Shown here piece after piece: positions 10,015-19,202 of a stretch of DNA of 64,000 bases. The translations under genes and the position numbers were made by a program. The notes below the pieces were generated by a model. The model was not told the origin of the DNA. It did no database searches and was given only the letters and a program-made list of their open reading frames with translations. Each line of letters opens with the position of its first letter. Position 1 is the stretch's first letter. Source of the DNA: Tateyamaria sp947503385 (lineage in GTDB: Bacteria > Pseudomonadota > Alphaproteobacteria > Rhodobacterales > Rhodobacteraceae); NCBI RefSeq assembly GCF_051195235.1, contig NZ_JBNFZM010000007.1, forward strand, positions 136,323 through 200,322, given 5' to 3'.

Positions 10015-11799
10015 ATGGCGCGTGACACGAAACAGGCGGGGGCACCCGCGCGGACACGGACGATCAGTTGGCGCGCGCGTCTTGCGCTGCTGGTGTTCGC
10101 AGGCACGGCCATTGCCACCGTCTTTTTTACCAACATGCTGCTAACCGACCGGTTTACGGAAACGACCCGCAACCGGGCTGAACTGCGGCTTGCGCTCTAT
10201 TCCGGCAACCTGTTGAGCGAGCTGCGGCAAAGCGCGGTTGTCCCGCAGCTTTTGGCCCGTGACCCCACATTGATCGGCGCGTTGAATTCGTCGGATTTCG
10301 CACAGTCTACCGCGCGCCTGATTTCCTTTGTCGAAGAGATTGGCGCGGCCAACCTGATGCTGCTGGACGTTGAGGGGCGGGTCGTTGCCGCCACAGACCG
10401 CAATGTGCTGGGCACCAACCACCGCGGCACGGCGTTCTTTTTCGAAGCCTTGCGTGCCACGGACACGATTTTCACCACGTCGCAGCGCGAGAGCGGCGGC
10501 TATGCCTTTGTATACTCACGCAGGATCGTTGCGGGGGGCGATGTGCTGGGCGTCATCGTGGTCGAAGTGGATTTGCAGAAGTTTGAGCGGGCATGGGCCG
10601 GGATATCGGCGGCTGTGCTTGTGACAGACAGCACCGGCGAAATCATTTTGGCAACGGAGCCGCGCTGGCGTGGTCGCACCGAAGAGGATGCGCTGGCCGC
10701 GCAACCGGCGCAAAGTGCCATCGAACGCGCCATCCGTGCCACGGCGGATTGGACGGCTTTGCCGCCTGACGCTTATCTGCAGGGCGAAGGGGTTATGCGG
10801 CTGGAGACGCGCATTCCGTTTCGGGGTTGGCGCATGACGTCGTTCACGACCTACGCGTCGGTGCGTGAGCGGGTGAATGGGGTTCTGGCGATGGAAATCA
10901 TGGGATTCGCACTGCTTCTGGCGCTGGCGTTTTATGCAATGAGCCGCCGGTCGGCCCTGCGGCTGGCGCTCTTTGCACGCGAGTCGGCAGAGCTTCGCCG
11001 CCTGAACACGCAGTTGCAGCGAGAAGTCGCCGAACGGATGCGTGTGCAAGAGGACCTCGCCGTGGCCGAACAGACGTTGCAGCAGTCGTCGAAACTGGCT
11101 GCTCTGGGTGAGATGTCGGCGGCGGTCAGTCACGAGTTGAACCAGCCGCTTGCGGCGATGAAGACCTACCTCGCCGGCGCGCGTCTGCTGTTGCGGCGCA
11201 ACCGGCCCGAAGAGGCGCTGGTCAGCTTTGGCCGGATCGATGATCTGATCGAGCGGATGGGGGCGATCACGCGGCAGCTAAAATCCTATGCTCGCAAGGG
11301 ACAGGACGAGTTGAGCCCTGTAAACATGGGTGATGCGCTGGCCTCATCCCTGTCGATGATGGAGCCGCAGCTGCGTCAGCGGCGGGTTTTGATCAACCGG
11401 ATTGTGCCGCCCACGCCGATGATGGTGCTGGGCGACCGGCTGCGCATCGAACAGGTGATGGTGAACCTGTTGCGCAATGCCATCGACGCCACCAAATCGG
11501 TGAGTGAGCCGCAGGTGGATATCATCCTGTCAGCCGGTGAAACGGTGACGCTGACCGTGCGCGACAACGGTCCGGGCATCGAGGATCTCGATGCGCTCTT
11601 TGAGCCGTTTTACACAACCAAGCAACCCGGCGACGGGGTGGGGCTGGGCCTTGCCATTTCGTCGGGCATTGTGAACGATTTGGGAGGACGGCTCACCGCG
11701 CGCAACGGACAAGCGGGCGGTGCCGTCTTTGAGATGCAGTTGCCGGTGCTCGACGATGGGGCGAGTGCCGACAAGAACAAGATCGCCGCGGCCCAATGA
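10015..11799 (+). CDS. dctB: C4-dicarboxylate transport sensor histidine kinase DctB
   Basis: 594 residues. One membrane segment near residues 21-42 (ARLALLVFAGTAIATVFF), a periplasmic PDC/Cache-like sensor region (about 50-280), a second membrane segment near 290-305, then a cytoplasmic coiled linker and kinase. The phosphorylated residue is His373 in AAVSHELNQPLAAMKTYLAG, wording characteristic of DctB; ATP-lid motifs NLLRNAIDA, DNGPGIED and GLGLAISSGI follow. It senses dicarboxylates such as succinate and phosphorylates DctD. An upstream TTG at 9979 would add an arginine-rich stretch; the ATG is preferred. No dctPQM genes are visible. Confidence 0.9.
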   Translation: MARDTKQAGAPARTRTISWRARLALLVFAGTAIATVFFTNMLLTDRFTETTRNRAELRLALYSGNLLSELRQSAVVPQLLARDPTLIGALNSSDFAQSTARLISFVEEIGAANLMLLDVEGRVVAATDRNVLGTNHRGTAFFFEALRATDTIFTTSQRESGGYAFVYSRRIVAGGDVLGVIVVEVDLQKFERAWAGISAAVLVTDSTGEIILATEPRWRGRTEEDALAAQPAQSAIERAIRATADWTALPPDAYLQGEGVMRLETRIPFRGWRMTSFTTYASVRERVNGVLAMEIMGFALLLALAFYAMSRRSALRLALFARESAELRRLNTQLQREVAERMRVQEDLAVAEQTLQQSSKLAALGEMSAAVSHELNQPLAAMKTYLAGARLLLRRNRPEEALVSFGRIDDLIERMGAITRQLKSYARKGQDELSPVNMGDALASSLSMMEPQLRQRRVLINRIVPPTPMMVLGDRLRIEQVMVNLLRNAIDATKSVSEPQVDIILSAGETVTLTVRDNGPGIEDLDALFEPFYTTKQPGDGVGLGLAISSGIVNDLGGRLTARNGQAGGAVFEMQLPVLDDGASADKNKIAAAQ

Positions 11800-11816
11800 G
11801 ACCGGAGGGAAGACAT

Positions 11817-13151
11817 ATGACCCAAGCCATGAAGATTGCCATCGTGGATGACGAACAGGACATGCGCCAATCGATCAGCCAGTGGCTGGCGCTGTCCGGC
11901 TACGACACTGAAACCTTTGCCAGCGCCGAGGATGCGCTCAAGGTGCTGGGGCCGGAATATCCCGGCATTGTCATCTCGGACATCAAGATGCCGGGTATGG
12001 ACGGGATGCAGTTCCTGAAAAAGCTGATGGGCAATGACAGTGCGCTGCCGGTGATCATGATCACAGGGCACGGCGACGTGCCCATGGCGGTCGAGGCAAT
12101 GCGCGTGGGCGCGTTCGATTTCCTTGAAAAACCGTTCAACCCCGACCGGATGAGCGATCTGGCCAAGAAGGCCACGGTTGCGCGCCGTCTGACGATGGAC
12201 AACCGCGCCTTGCGCCGCGAGCTGTCAGATGGTGGTCAGCTGATGAAAAAGCTGATCGGCAACGCACCTGTGATGGAGCGTCTGCGCGAGGATATCTTGG
12301 ATCTGGGGCAAGCCGACGGTCACGTCCTGATCGACGGTGAGACAGGCACAGGCAAGACGCTGGTCGCCCATGCCCTGCACGCCGTGGGCAGCCGCGCTGG
12401 CAAGAAATTCGTGCTGATCTCGTGTTCCGCATGGGAGGAGGAAGCGCTGACCAAGCGGCTCTTTGGCCCGATGCTGCCCGAGGACGGTCAACTGCCTGCG
12501 GTCGAAGAGGCGCGGGGCGGCACGCTGGTGCTTGAGGATATCGAGGCGCTGAGCGAGAGCTTGCAAGCGCGCCTTTTGTCGGTGATCAACGAACAGGGCA
12601 CGCCCGCCGAGACGCGCATTGTCGCCATTTGCAACATGCAGGAGGCGGGCAAGACCTGCGAAGACGCGCTGCGGCCTGATCTGTTCTACCGTCTGGCCGC
12701 TTTGAAAATCACTGTCCCGCCGCTCCGCCAGCGGGGCGAGGATATTCTGACGCTGTTCACCCGGCTCAGCGACCAGTTTGCAGACGAATATGGCTGCGAA
12801 GCGCCCAAGGTGTCCGCGCAGGAGGCCGCACAGCTGTTACAAGCCCCTTGGCCGGGAAACGTGCGCCAGCTGATCAACATTGCGGAACGGGCCGTACTGC
12901 AATCGCGCCGTGGCACCGGGTCTATCGCGTCACTGCTGATGTCGGACCACGAGGAAATGCAGCCGGTGATGACCACCGAAGGCAAGCCGCTCAAGGAATA
13001 TGTCGAGGCGTTCGAACGGATGCTGATCGACAACACGATGCGCCGCCACAAGGGTTCCATCGCGTCCGTCATGGAAGAGCTGTGCCTGCCGCGGCGGACC
13101 CTGAACGAAAAGATGGCCAAATACGGGCTGCAACGCGCGGACTACCTGTAA
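11817..13151 (+). CDS. dctD: DctD-like response regulator with AAA+ domain lacking the GAFTGA loop
   Basis: 444 residues: receiver domain (about 1-125, phospho-acceptor Asp55 in VISDIKMPGMDG), AAA+ domain (about 145-365, Walker A GETGTGKT at 174-181, late RPDLFYRL and PPLRQRGEDI motifs) and a Fis-type helix-turn-helix at the C-terminus. The loop that normally reads GAFTGA, needed to contact sigma-54, is absent: the stretch near 210-230 reads LTKRLFGPMLPEDGQ. The Walker B acidic pair is also inverted (LVLEDIE instead of LDEI). A strong GGAGGGAAGAC before 11817 decides the start; ATG 11796, overlapping the dctB stop, is an alternative. Partner of DctB. Confidence 0.88.
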   Translation: MTQAMKIAIVDDEQDMRQSISQWLALSGYDTETFASAEDALKVLGPEYPGIVISDIKMPGMDGMQFLKKLMGNDSALPVIMITGHGDVPMAVEAMRVGAFDFLEKPFNPDRMSDLAKKATVARRLTMDNRALRRELSDGGQLMKKLIGNAPVMERLREDILDLGQADGHVLIDGETGTGKTLVAHALHAVGSRAGKKFVLISCSAWEEEALTKRLFGPMLPEDGQLPAVEEARGGTLVLEDIEALSESLQARLLSVINEQGTPAETRIVAICNMQEAGKTCEDALRPDLFYRLAALKITVPPLRQRGEDILTLFTRLSDQFADEYGCEAPKVSAQEAAQLLQAPWPGNVRQLINIAERAVLQSRRGTGSIASLLMSDHEEMQPVMTTEGKPLKEYVEAFERMLIDNTMRRHKGSIASVMEELCLPRRTLNEKMAKYGLQRADYL

Positions 13152-13243
13152 CGGGCTGTCACAAAAGCTGATTGGCGCGGGGCTGGTTTCGGCCCCGCAC
13201 ACCTGCCATGCCTGCGGCACAAGCAACGGGGCAGGGCAGTTAC

Positions 13244-13936
13244 ATGGCACATTACACCTCACCACCGGCGGCGTATCTGTTCGATATGGACGGGCTCTTG
13301 CTCGACACCGAGCGGGTCTGCCTTGACGCTTTTGTCCCGCTGGCTGCGGCGCGGGGGCATGATGCGGAGGATGCCCACGCCTTCTTTCTTACCTTGATTG
13401 GCTCGTCCGAGGCGATGACACAGGACCGCGTCACCGATCTGATGGGCAGCACGCAAGAGGGCGCGCGGTTTCTGTCGGAATGGCGTGACGTGGTGCAGCA
13501 CAAACTGTCAACGCATGTGCCCCTGCGTCCGACTGTATCCAAAACGCTTGCAGGGCTGCGTGCGCAGGGCGCGCGCATGGCGGTTGTGACGTCAACGCGT
13601 GGGGACGCCGCGCGGCACCATCTGCATGTGGCGGGCTTGATCGCATGTTTCGAGACTGTGATTGGCGGCGACGAAGTACACGCGAACAAGCCCGATCCCG
13701 CGCCCTATTTGCAAGCGGCTGCTGCGCTGGACGTGGACCCGACACATTGCGCGGCCTTTGAAGACAGCGACCGGGGCATCATGGCGGCAGTGCGCGCGGG
13801 GTGTCGCGCGGTGCAGATACCCGACCTGCGCGCCCCCGATCTGGCGCTGCCCGACTTGGGCCAGCACATCGCCCATGACCTGTGGACAGCGGCCCATCTG
13901 GTGAGCGACGCCGCATCCCGACTGTCCGCCGACTGA
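13244..13936 (+). CDS. HAD-superfamily hydrolase (phosphoglycolate phosphatase / beta-phosphoglucomutase-like)
   Basis: 230 residues. Motif I LFDMDGLLLDTE gives the aspartate nucleophile and the acid/base aspartate; motif II is VVTSTRG; the motif III lysine is in EVHANKPDP; motif IV is CAAFEDSDRG. An alpha-helical C1 cap lies between motifs I and II, as in phosphatases of small sugar phosphates. The substrate is unknown. GGGGCAGGGC before the ATG at 13244 decides the start; two earlier starts (TTG 13172, ATG 13208) only add unrelated residues. Confidence 0.88.
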   Translation: MAHYTSPPAAYLFDMDGLLLDTERVCLDAFVPLAAARGHDAEDAHAFFLTLIGSSEAMTQDRVTDLMGSTQEGARFLSEWRDVVQHKLSTHVPLRPTVSKTLAGLRAQGARMAVVTSTRGDAARHHLHVAGLIACFETVIGGDEVHANKPDPAPYLQAAAALDVDPTHCAAFEDSDRGIMAAVRAGCRAVQIPDLRAPDLALPDLGQHIAHDLWTAAHLVSDAASRLSAD

Positions 13937-14054
13937 GGGTCTGCTGCAATGGGTTTTTGGCTCCGCCCTCCAAGCCCTGACAAAGAGTTGCGGGGGCGAA
14001 TCACTCATATCGTCTTGCCATCAATACACGCGGGGCCATGCCCGCATCGCGGCA

Positions 14055-14970
14055 GTGAGAGCAGGTATTGACGCAACCAAGACGCCTTTGGGCGTGGTCG
14101 CGATGGTGTACCGCGGCTATTTCATCCTCGAGCGGTGGTACAACGACTGTGCCGGGATGCTGGGGCCCGAAAACCTCTACATCTTCAGTCGCGGTCTGGA
14201 CCCAAGACATGACGCGATTGCCAAAGGTGCCAACGTGATCCACATCCCGCGGAACGAAACCAAGTTCCGTTTCGAACGGCGGCGCTGGAACATGATGAGC
14301 CAGTTCGTTTCGGGCATGTTGACGAATTACAACTCGATGATCCTGAGCGATATGGATGAGTTCGTCGTGGCGGACCCGGAGGTGTCTCCGAACCTCGTCG
14401 ATCATCTGCAAACGTATATTTGGGATGCCGACACGGCGCCAGTGAACATTGCACCACTGTGCCTTGACCCGATCCATTCTCCCCGCGACGAACCACATTC
14501 CATTGGCGCGTCACACACGATCCTGTCGCGGCGGCGCACCTTTGGCCCGAAACGCAGATAGTCCAAACCGAACCTCGTGCGCAAACCGGCGAAATTCACC
14601 CCCGGCAGCCATGCCAACACTCTGGGCGAACGGCACCTGCTGGATCATCTTTAGATGCTGCATCTCAAGCATTTCGACCGGTTCATGTTAAATGGCCGGG
14701 TGGAAGCGCGCGCGCCGCAAGCCGCCCTGATGCATGACGCTATCGACCGGCACACGTGCGTCGGAAAAACGCACATTGCTTTGGGCGCAGGAACATCAGC
14801 GTATCGTGAATCCGTTTGAATATGTGGGCGAGGACATCGCCCTGCCTGCGGTGCGCGAAACCATGCGCGCCCAGACTAGGGATACGCCCGGGCTGTTCAA
14901 TTATGGTGTGCACGCCGGGGCCCGCAAGAAACTGTATCGCATCCGCGAACGCTGTGCCGTCGTGGTCTGA
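14055..14970 (+). pseudogene. Decayed glycosyltransferase-like gene
   Basis: The first part (14055-14561) codes for a glycosyltransferase-2/92-like protein: VAMVYRGYFILERWYNDC, then SMILSDMDEFVV, the DxD-type metal site. After LSRRRTFGPKRR comes a stop, but the same frame continues as SKPNLVRKPAKFTPGSH and, after a second stop, HLKHFDR, both normal family motifs. From about 14780 the conserved C-terminal part (VNPFEYVGEDIALP) lies in a different frame. Two in-frame stops plus a frameshift show the gene is broken; the start is also unclear, since no good ATG is present. Confidence 0.75.
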
Positions 14971-15390
14971 CGGGGCTGCTGCGCCAAGATTGGCGTCTTG
15001 CATCGCCGCCAATCGCGATTGGCCATTGTCTTTGCGCCTGCATTGCCCTTATCTAGTCCAATGGGCAGGCGACGCGCATTCGCGTCGCAGCCTGTATGAG
15101 TTTCGCTGACGAGGCGTGAAAACCCTCTTCAGACCGATTGGGCCAGCAATGGCCATGAGATGCTGACGCAGGCCGAGGTCTGGCGCAGCGCGTAGAATGG
15201 ATGCGGACGGCCCGAGGGCCGGTGCGCATCGGAGAAGAACCGCGATGACGCGCGTGAGGACAGGATTGATCCCAGCAGGAGGCCCGACCGGCTCTCCCTG
15301 CCGCGCGTCCCATATCGCTCAAACAAGACACATCCACCGCACGCTGGCCCCTCCGGGGGCGCGGCGCAGGTGCGTGTGCAATGGACTTTC
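14971..15390 (+). other. 420-bp non-coding region, probable rne leader
   Basis: I see no convincing gene here: the open frames are short and have no family look. The stretch lies directly upstream of RNase E, whose mRNA usually has a long 5' leader through which the enzyme regulates itself. GC-rich hairpins are visible, for example CCCTCCGGGGG-type pairing near 15350. No promoter is convincing enough to name. Confidence 0.4.
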
Positions 15391-18039
15391 ATGCCTAAGA
15401 AAATGCTTATCGATGCCACCCACGCGGAAGAGACCCGCGTCGTGGTGGTGGACGGAAACAAGGTCGAGGAGTTTGACTTTGAATCCGAAAACAAGCGCCA
15501 GCTTGCTGGCAACATCTATCTCGCAAAAGTAACCCGGGTCGAGCCGTCGCTACAGGCGGCCTTTGTCGACTATGGCGGCAATCGCCACGGCTTCCTTGCG
15601 TTCTCGGAAATCCATCCCGATTACTACCAGATCCCCGTCGCCGACCGTGAAGCCCTGATGGAGGAAGAGCGCGCCTACGCCGAAGCGCAAAAGGCCCGCG
15701 ACGAAGAAGAGGACAAGCCCAAGCCCAAGCGCCGCCGCTCGTCCCGTTCCAAGGCGGCCAAGGCCGACACCGGGGATGCGACCACCTCCAAGGACATCGA
15801 GGGGATGGAAACCATCGACCTCGAAGAGGCCGAAGTCCCCGAGGACGAAGCCGCGTCGCCCATGGAGACCGTCAAGGAGACCCCCGTCGAAACGCCCAGT
15901 GCCGATGAGGCCGAGGAGCAAAGCGACGAGGCGACCTCCGCCGACCAAGCGGATGACGATGACGCGTCCGAGGGGAAGGCGGCCGATGCCGCGTCCAAGG
16001 ACGACAGCATCGAATCCGTCGCCGATGAGGACGATCAGGAAGACATCCGCCCGCCGCGCAAACCTCGTCCGCGCCGCTACAAGATCCAAGAAGTCATCAA
16101 GGTCCGTCAGATCCTGCTCGTGCAGGTCGTCAAGGAAGAGCGCGGCAACAAAGGCGCGGCTCTGACCACGTACCTGTCCCTCGCGGGTCGCTACTGCGTC
16201 CTGATGCCTAACACCGCACGTGGTGGCGGCATCAGCCGCAAGATCACCAACGCCGCCGACCGCAAGAAGCTCAAGGAAATCGCGGGCGAGATCGAGGTGC
16301 CGCAAGGTGCCGGTCTGATCGTGCGCACCGCCGGGGCCAAGCGGACCAAGGCCGAGATCAAGCGCGATTACGAATACCTGCAACGGCTCTGGGAACAAAT
16401 CCGCGAGTTGACGCTGAAGTCGATCGCACCGGCCAAGATTTACGAGGAAGGCGACCTGATCAAACGGTCGATCCGCGACCTCTACAACCGCGAGATTGAC
16501 GAAGTGTTCGTCGAAGGCGAGCGCGGTTACCGCATCGCCAAGGACTTCATGAAGATGATCATGCCGTCCCACGCCAAGAACGTGAAACTCTACGGCGAGA
16601 GCCTGCCGCTCTTTGCGCGCTATCAGGTCGAAACCTATCTGGGCGGCATGTTCAACCCGACGGTGCAGCTGAAATCAGGTGGCTACATCGTGATCGGTAT
16701 CACCGAGGCACTGGTCGCCATCGACGTGAACTCAGGTCGGTCGACCAAGGAAGGGTCGATTGAGGAAACCGCGCTCAAGACCAACCTCGAAGCCGCCGAA
16801 GAAGTGGCGCGCCAGTTGCGTCTGCGAGACCTTGCGGGGCTGATCGTCATCGACTTTATCGACATGGACGAGCGCAAGAACAACGCCGCCGTGGAAAAGC
16901 GCATGAAGGACCGTCTCAAGACGGACCGTGCGCGCATTCAGGTGGGCCGCATCTCGGGCTTTGGTCTGATGGAGATGTCGCGACAGCGCCTGCGCCCCGG
17001 CATGATCGAGGCGACGACGCAGCCCTGTCAGGCGTGCCATGGCACGGGCCTGATCCGGTCGGACGACAACCTTGCGCTGTCGATCCTGCGCCAGATCGAA
17101 GAGGAAGGCACGCGCCGCCGCTCGCGCGAGGTGCTGGTGAAATGCCCCGTCGGCATCGCCAACTTCCTGATGAACCAGAAGCGCGAGCACATCGCGCAGA
17201 TCGAGGCCCGCTATGGCCTGTCGGTCCGGGTCGAGGGTGAGCCGCATCTGGTCAGCCCCGACTTTGCGCTCGAAAAATTCAAGACCGCAACCCGGGTGGT
17301 CAAGGCCGTCGAGGCGCCTGTTGTCTCGGTGGACACGTCGATCATGGATGAGGTGGACGAAGCCGAAGCAGAAGTCGATGACGCCCCCGCGGCACCCGGT
17401 GCCGACACCCCGTCCGAAGATGGCGAGACCAAGCCCAAGCGCCGCCGTCGGCGCCGTCGTCGGCGGAGCAAGTCCGGCAGCGGTGAAAACGGTGATGGCT
17501 CGCAGGACAATGGCGATACCGCCAACACCGATGCTGCGTCCGAAGACGGGCCGGCAGACACAACAGCCGAGCCAGCGGAACAACCCGACGCCGAAGCAGA
17601 GGCCGAAGCAACGCCGGACGCCGAAGAGGCCAAGCCCAAGCGCCGCTCCAGCCGGAGCCGGTCGACGGCAAAGTCGAAAACCGAAGCCAAGGCCGAGGAC
17701 AGCGCCGCATCGTCCGAACCTGAAGCCGCAGAGGCACCAGCGGAGGAGACCGCAGAGCCCGAAGAAAAGCCTGCGCGCAAAACGCCCACACGGACACGCA
17801 GCACACGTTCGCGTTCCACCAAGGCCAAAGCGGACGACGCCAAAGAAGCCCCGGCAGAGGATGCAGAGGCCGCAGCGGACCCGGCACCCGAACCGCAACC
17901 TGAACCCGTGGCAGAGCCTGAGCCCACGCCGGAGCCCGTGGCCGCCGCCGCCGCACCGGACCCCGTGGCCGAAGCCCCGGCACCCGACGAACCGGCCAAG
18001 CCAAAACGGCGCGGCTGGTGGTCACTGGGCGGCAAGTAA
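15391..18039 (+). CDS. rne: Ribonuclease E
   Basis: 882 residues. Main endonuclease for mRNA decay and rRNA/tRNA processing, and scaffold of the degradosome. The start PKKMLIDATHAEETRVVV is typical. The S1 RNA-binding domain (about 35-285) is split by a very acidic, low-complexity insertion (about 95-229) with KPKPKRRRSS near its beginning. The DNase I-like catalytic core (IDVNSGR, VIDFIDMDERKN) and the zinc link Cys546/Cys549 (CQACHGTG) follow. From about residue 645 on, the tail is disordered, alternating acidic/alanine-rich runs and arginine clusters, ending GWWSLGGK. The ATG at 15391 fits the family; a GTG 21 bases earlier is an alternative. Confidence 0.96.
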   Translation: MPKKMLIDATHAEETRVVVVDGNKVEEFDFESENKRQLAGNIYLAKVTRVEPSLQAAFVDYGGNRHGFLAFSEIHPDYYQIPVADREALMEEERAYAEAQKARDEEEDKPKPKRRRSSRSKAAKADTGDATTSKDIEGMETIDLEEAEVPEDEAASPMETVKETPVETPSADEAEEQSDEATSADQADDDDASEGKAADAASKDDSIESVADEDDQEDIRPPRKPRPRRYKIQEVIKVRQILLVQVVKEERGNKGAALTTYLSLAGRYCVLMPNTARGGGISRKITNAADRKKLKEIAGEIEVPQGAGLIVRTAGAKRTKAEIKRDYEYLQRLWEQIRELTLKSIAPAKIYEEGDLIKRSIRDLYNREIDEVFVEGERGYRIAKDFMKMIMPSHAKNVKLYGESLPLFARYQVETYLGGMFNPTVQLKSGGYIVIGITEALVAIDVNSGRSTKEGSIEETALKTNLEAAEEVARQLRLRDLAGLIVIDFIDMDERKNNAAVEKRMKDRLKTDRARIQVGRISGFGLMEMSRQRLRPGMIEATTQPCQACHGTGLIRSDDNLALSILRQIEEEGTRRRSREVLVKCPVGIANFLMNQKREHIAQIEARYGLSVRVEGEPHLVSPDFALEKFKTATRVVKAVEAPVVSVDTSIMDEVDEAEAEVDDAPAAPGADTPSEDGETKPKRRRRRRRRRSKSGSGENGDGSQDNGDTANTDAASEDGPADTTAEPAEQPDAEAEAEATPDAEEAKPKRRSSRSRSTAKSKTEAKAEDSAASSEPEAAEAPAEETAEPEEKPARKTPTRTRSTRSRSTKAKADDAKEAPAEDAEAAADPAPEPQPEPVAEPEPTPEPVAAAAAPDPVAEAPAPDEPAKPKRRGWWSLGGK

Positions 18040-18043
18040 GGGC

Positions 18044-18280
18044 CTAGCCCTTGCGGATCACGTAAACATGCACGGGGCCGTCCAGATCGCTTGAGACAAG
18101 CGTATGGCCGGCCTCGGCGCAAAAATGCGGGATGTCGACGATTGCGGCAGGATCATCTGCCTGAACGGTGATCTCGTCCCCCGACGACAACGCGGCCAGA
18201 CGCTTGCGCGCCTTGAGTACGGGCAGGGGGCACAGCAGGCCCACAGCATCAAGCATATGTGGATCGGTCATAGTTGCCAT
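18044..18280 (-). CDS. TusA/SirA-family sulfurtransferase
   Basis: 78 residues with the family's CPxP motif in GLLCPLPVLKARK; the cysteine carries persulfide sulfur. TusA-type proteins relay sulfur to tRNA thiolation, molybdenum cofactor or other acceptors; which one here is unknown. The following VQADDPAAIVDIPHFC and the C-terminal strand VHVYVIRKG are typical. The start may be the ATG at 18280 or the one at 18271. It converges on rne with only 4 bases between them. Confidence 0.87.
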   Translation of the reverse strand: MATMTDPHMLDAVGLLCPLPVLKARKRLAALSSGDEITVQADDPAAIVDIPHFCAEAGHTLVSSDLDGPVHVYVIRKG

Positions 18281-18364
18281 TTAGGCGCGATGTTTCAGCA
18301 TGTCCACGCACATGTGACTGCGTGCCCCCGTGACGCCGGGCGTGCGGTTGGTTAGGTGGGTTTC

Positions 18365-19117
18365 ATGTTCGGAATTGACATCATCGACGCGAGCCTGCTG
18401 CCTGCCATGAGCGTGGCCTTGCTGGCGGGCATCATCAGCTTTCTCAGCCCATGCGTGCTGCCTATTGTGCCGCCTTATCTTGCGTATATGTCGGGCATGA
18501 GCGTGGGCGAGATATCCGAAGACGGGCGCGGGCGCAGCCGGGCCACGATTGCGGCGCTGTTCTTTGTCCTTGGCCTGTCGACAGTCTTTATCATCCTTGG
18601 CTTTGCCGCGTCCGCCTTTGGCGCGTTTTTCTTGCAGAACCAGGTGCTATTTGCGCAGATTTCCGGCGCTGTGATCATCGTTTTTGGCCTGCATTTCCTT
18701 GGTGTCTTCCGCATCTCGTTTCTTGATCGCGAGGCGCGGATGGATGCGGGGGATCAGGGCGGGTCGTCTTTTGGCGCATATATCCTTGGCCTTGCCTTTG
18801 CTTTTGGCTGGACGCCCTGTATCGGACCGCAACTGGGCGCGATCCTGACACTTGCCGCGTCTGAGGCGTCCGTGACACGCGGCACGGTCCTGCTGGGCAT
18901 TTATGCAGCCGGTCTTGGGATACCGTTCCTGCTGGCGGCGATGTTCATGAGCCGTGCCATGGGGTTCATGAACCGGATAAAACGCCACATGGTCCTGATC
19001 GAAAGGGTGATGGGAGGACTTTTGGTTCTGGTGGGGCTGGCGATGCTGACCGGACTGTTCACGTGGTTCTCCTTTTGGCTGCTGGAGCAGTTTCCGGCCT
19101 TGGCCACGCTGGGGTGA
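18365..19117 (+). CDS. ccdA: Cytochrome c biogenesis protein CcdA
   Basis: 250 residues with six hydrophobic segments. The two redox cysteines are in FLSPCVLPIVPPY (first segment) and FGWTPCIGPQLG (fourth), as in CcdA/DsbD-beta proteins that carry electrons from thioredoxin across the inner membrane for cytochrome c maturation. AGGTGGG seven bases before the ATG at 18365 decides the start over a GTG at 18356. No other ccm genes are next to it. Confidence 0.93.
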   Translation: MFGIDIIDASLLPAMSVALLAGIISFLSPCVLPIVPPYLAYMSGMSVGEISEDGRGRSRATIAALFFVLGLSTVFIILGFAASAFGAFFLQNQVLFAQISGAVIIVFGLHFLGVFRISFLDREARMDAGDQGGSSFGAYILGLAFAFGWTPCIGPQLGAILTLAASEASVTRGTVLLGIYAAGLGIPFLLAAMFMSRAMGFMNRIKRHMVLIERVMGGLLVLVGLAMLTGLFTWFSFWLLEQFPALATLG

Positions 19118-19202
19118 TCGGTTTCGGGCACGGAAACCAACCGGCAGCTTCCGCCTTACTTTGGCCCCACAACATCGCTAGAATGCGCCAAAAGGTGCAT
19201 TG

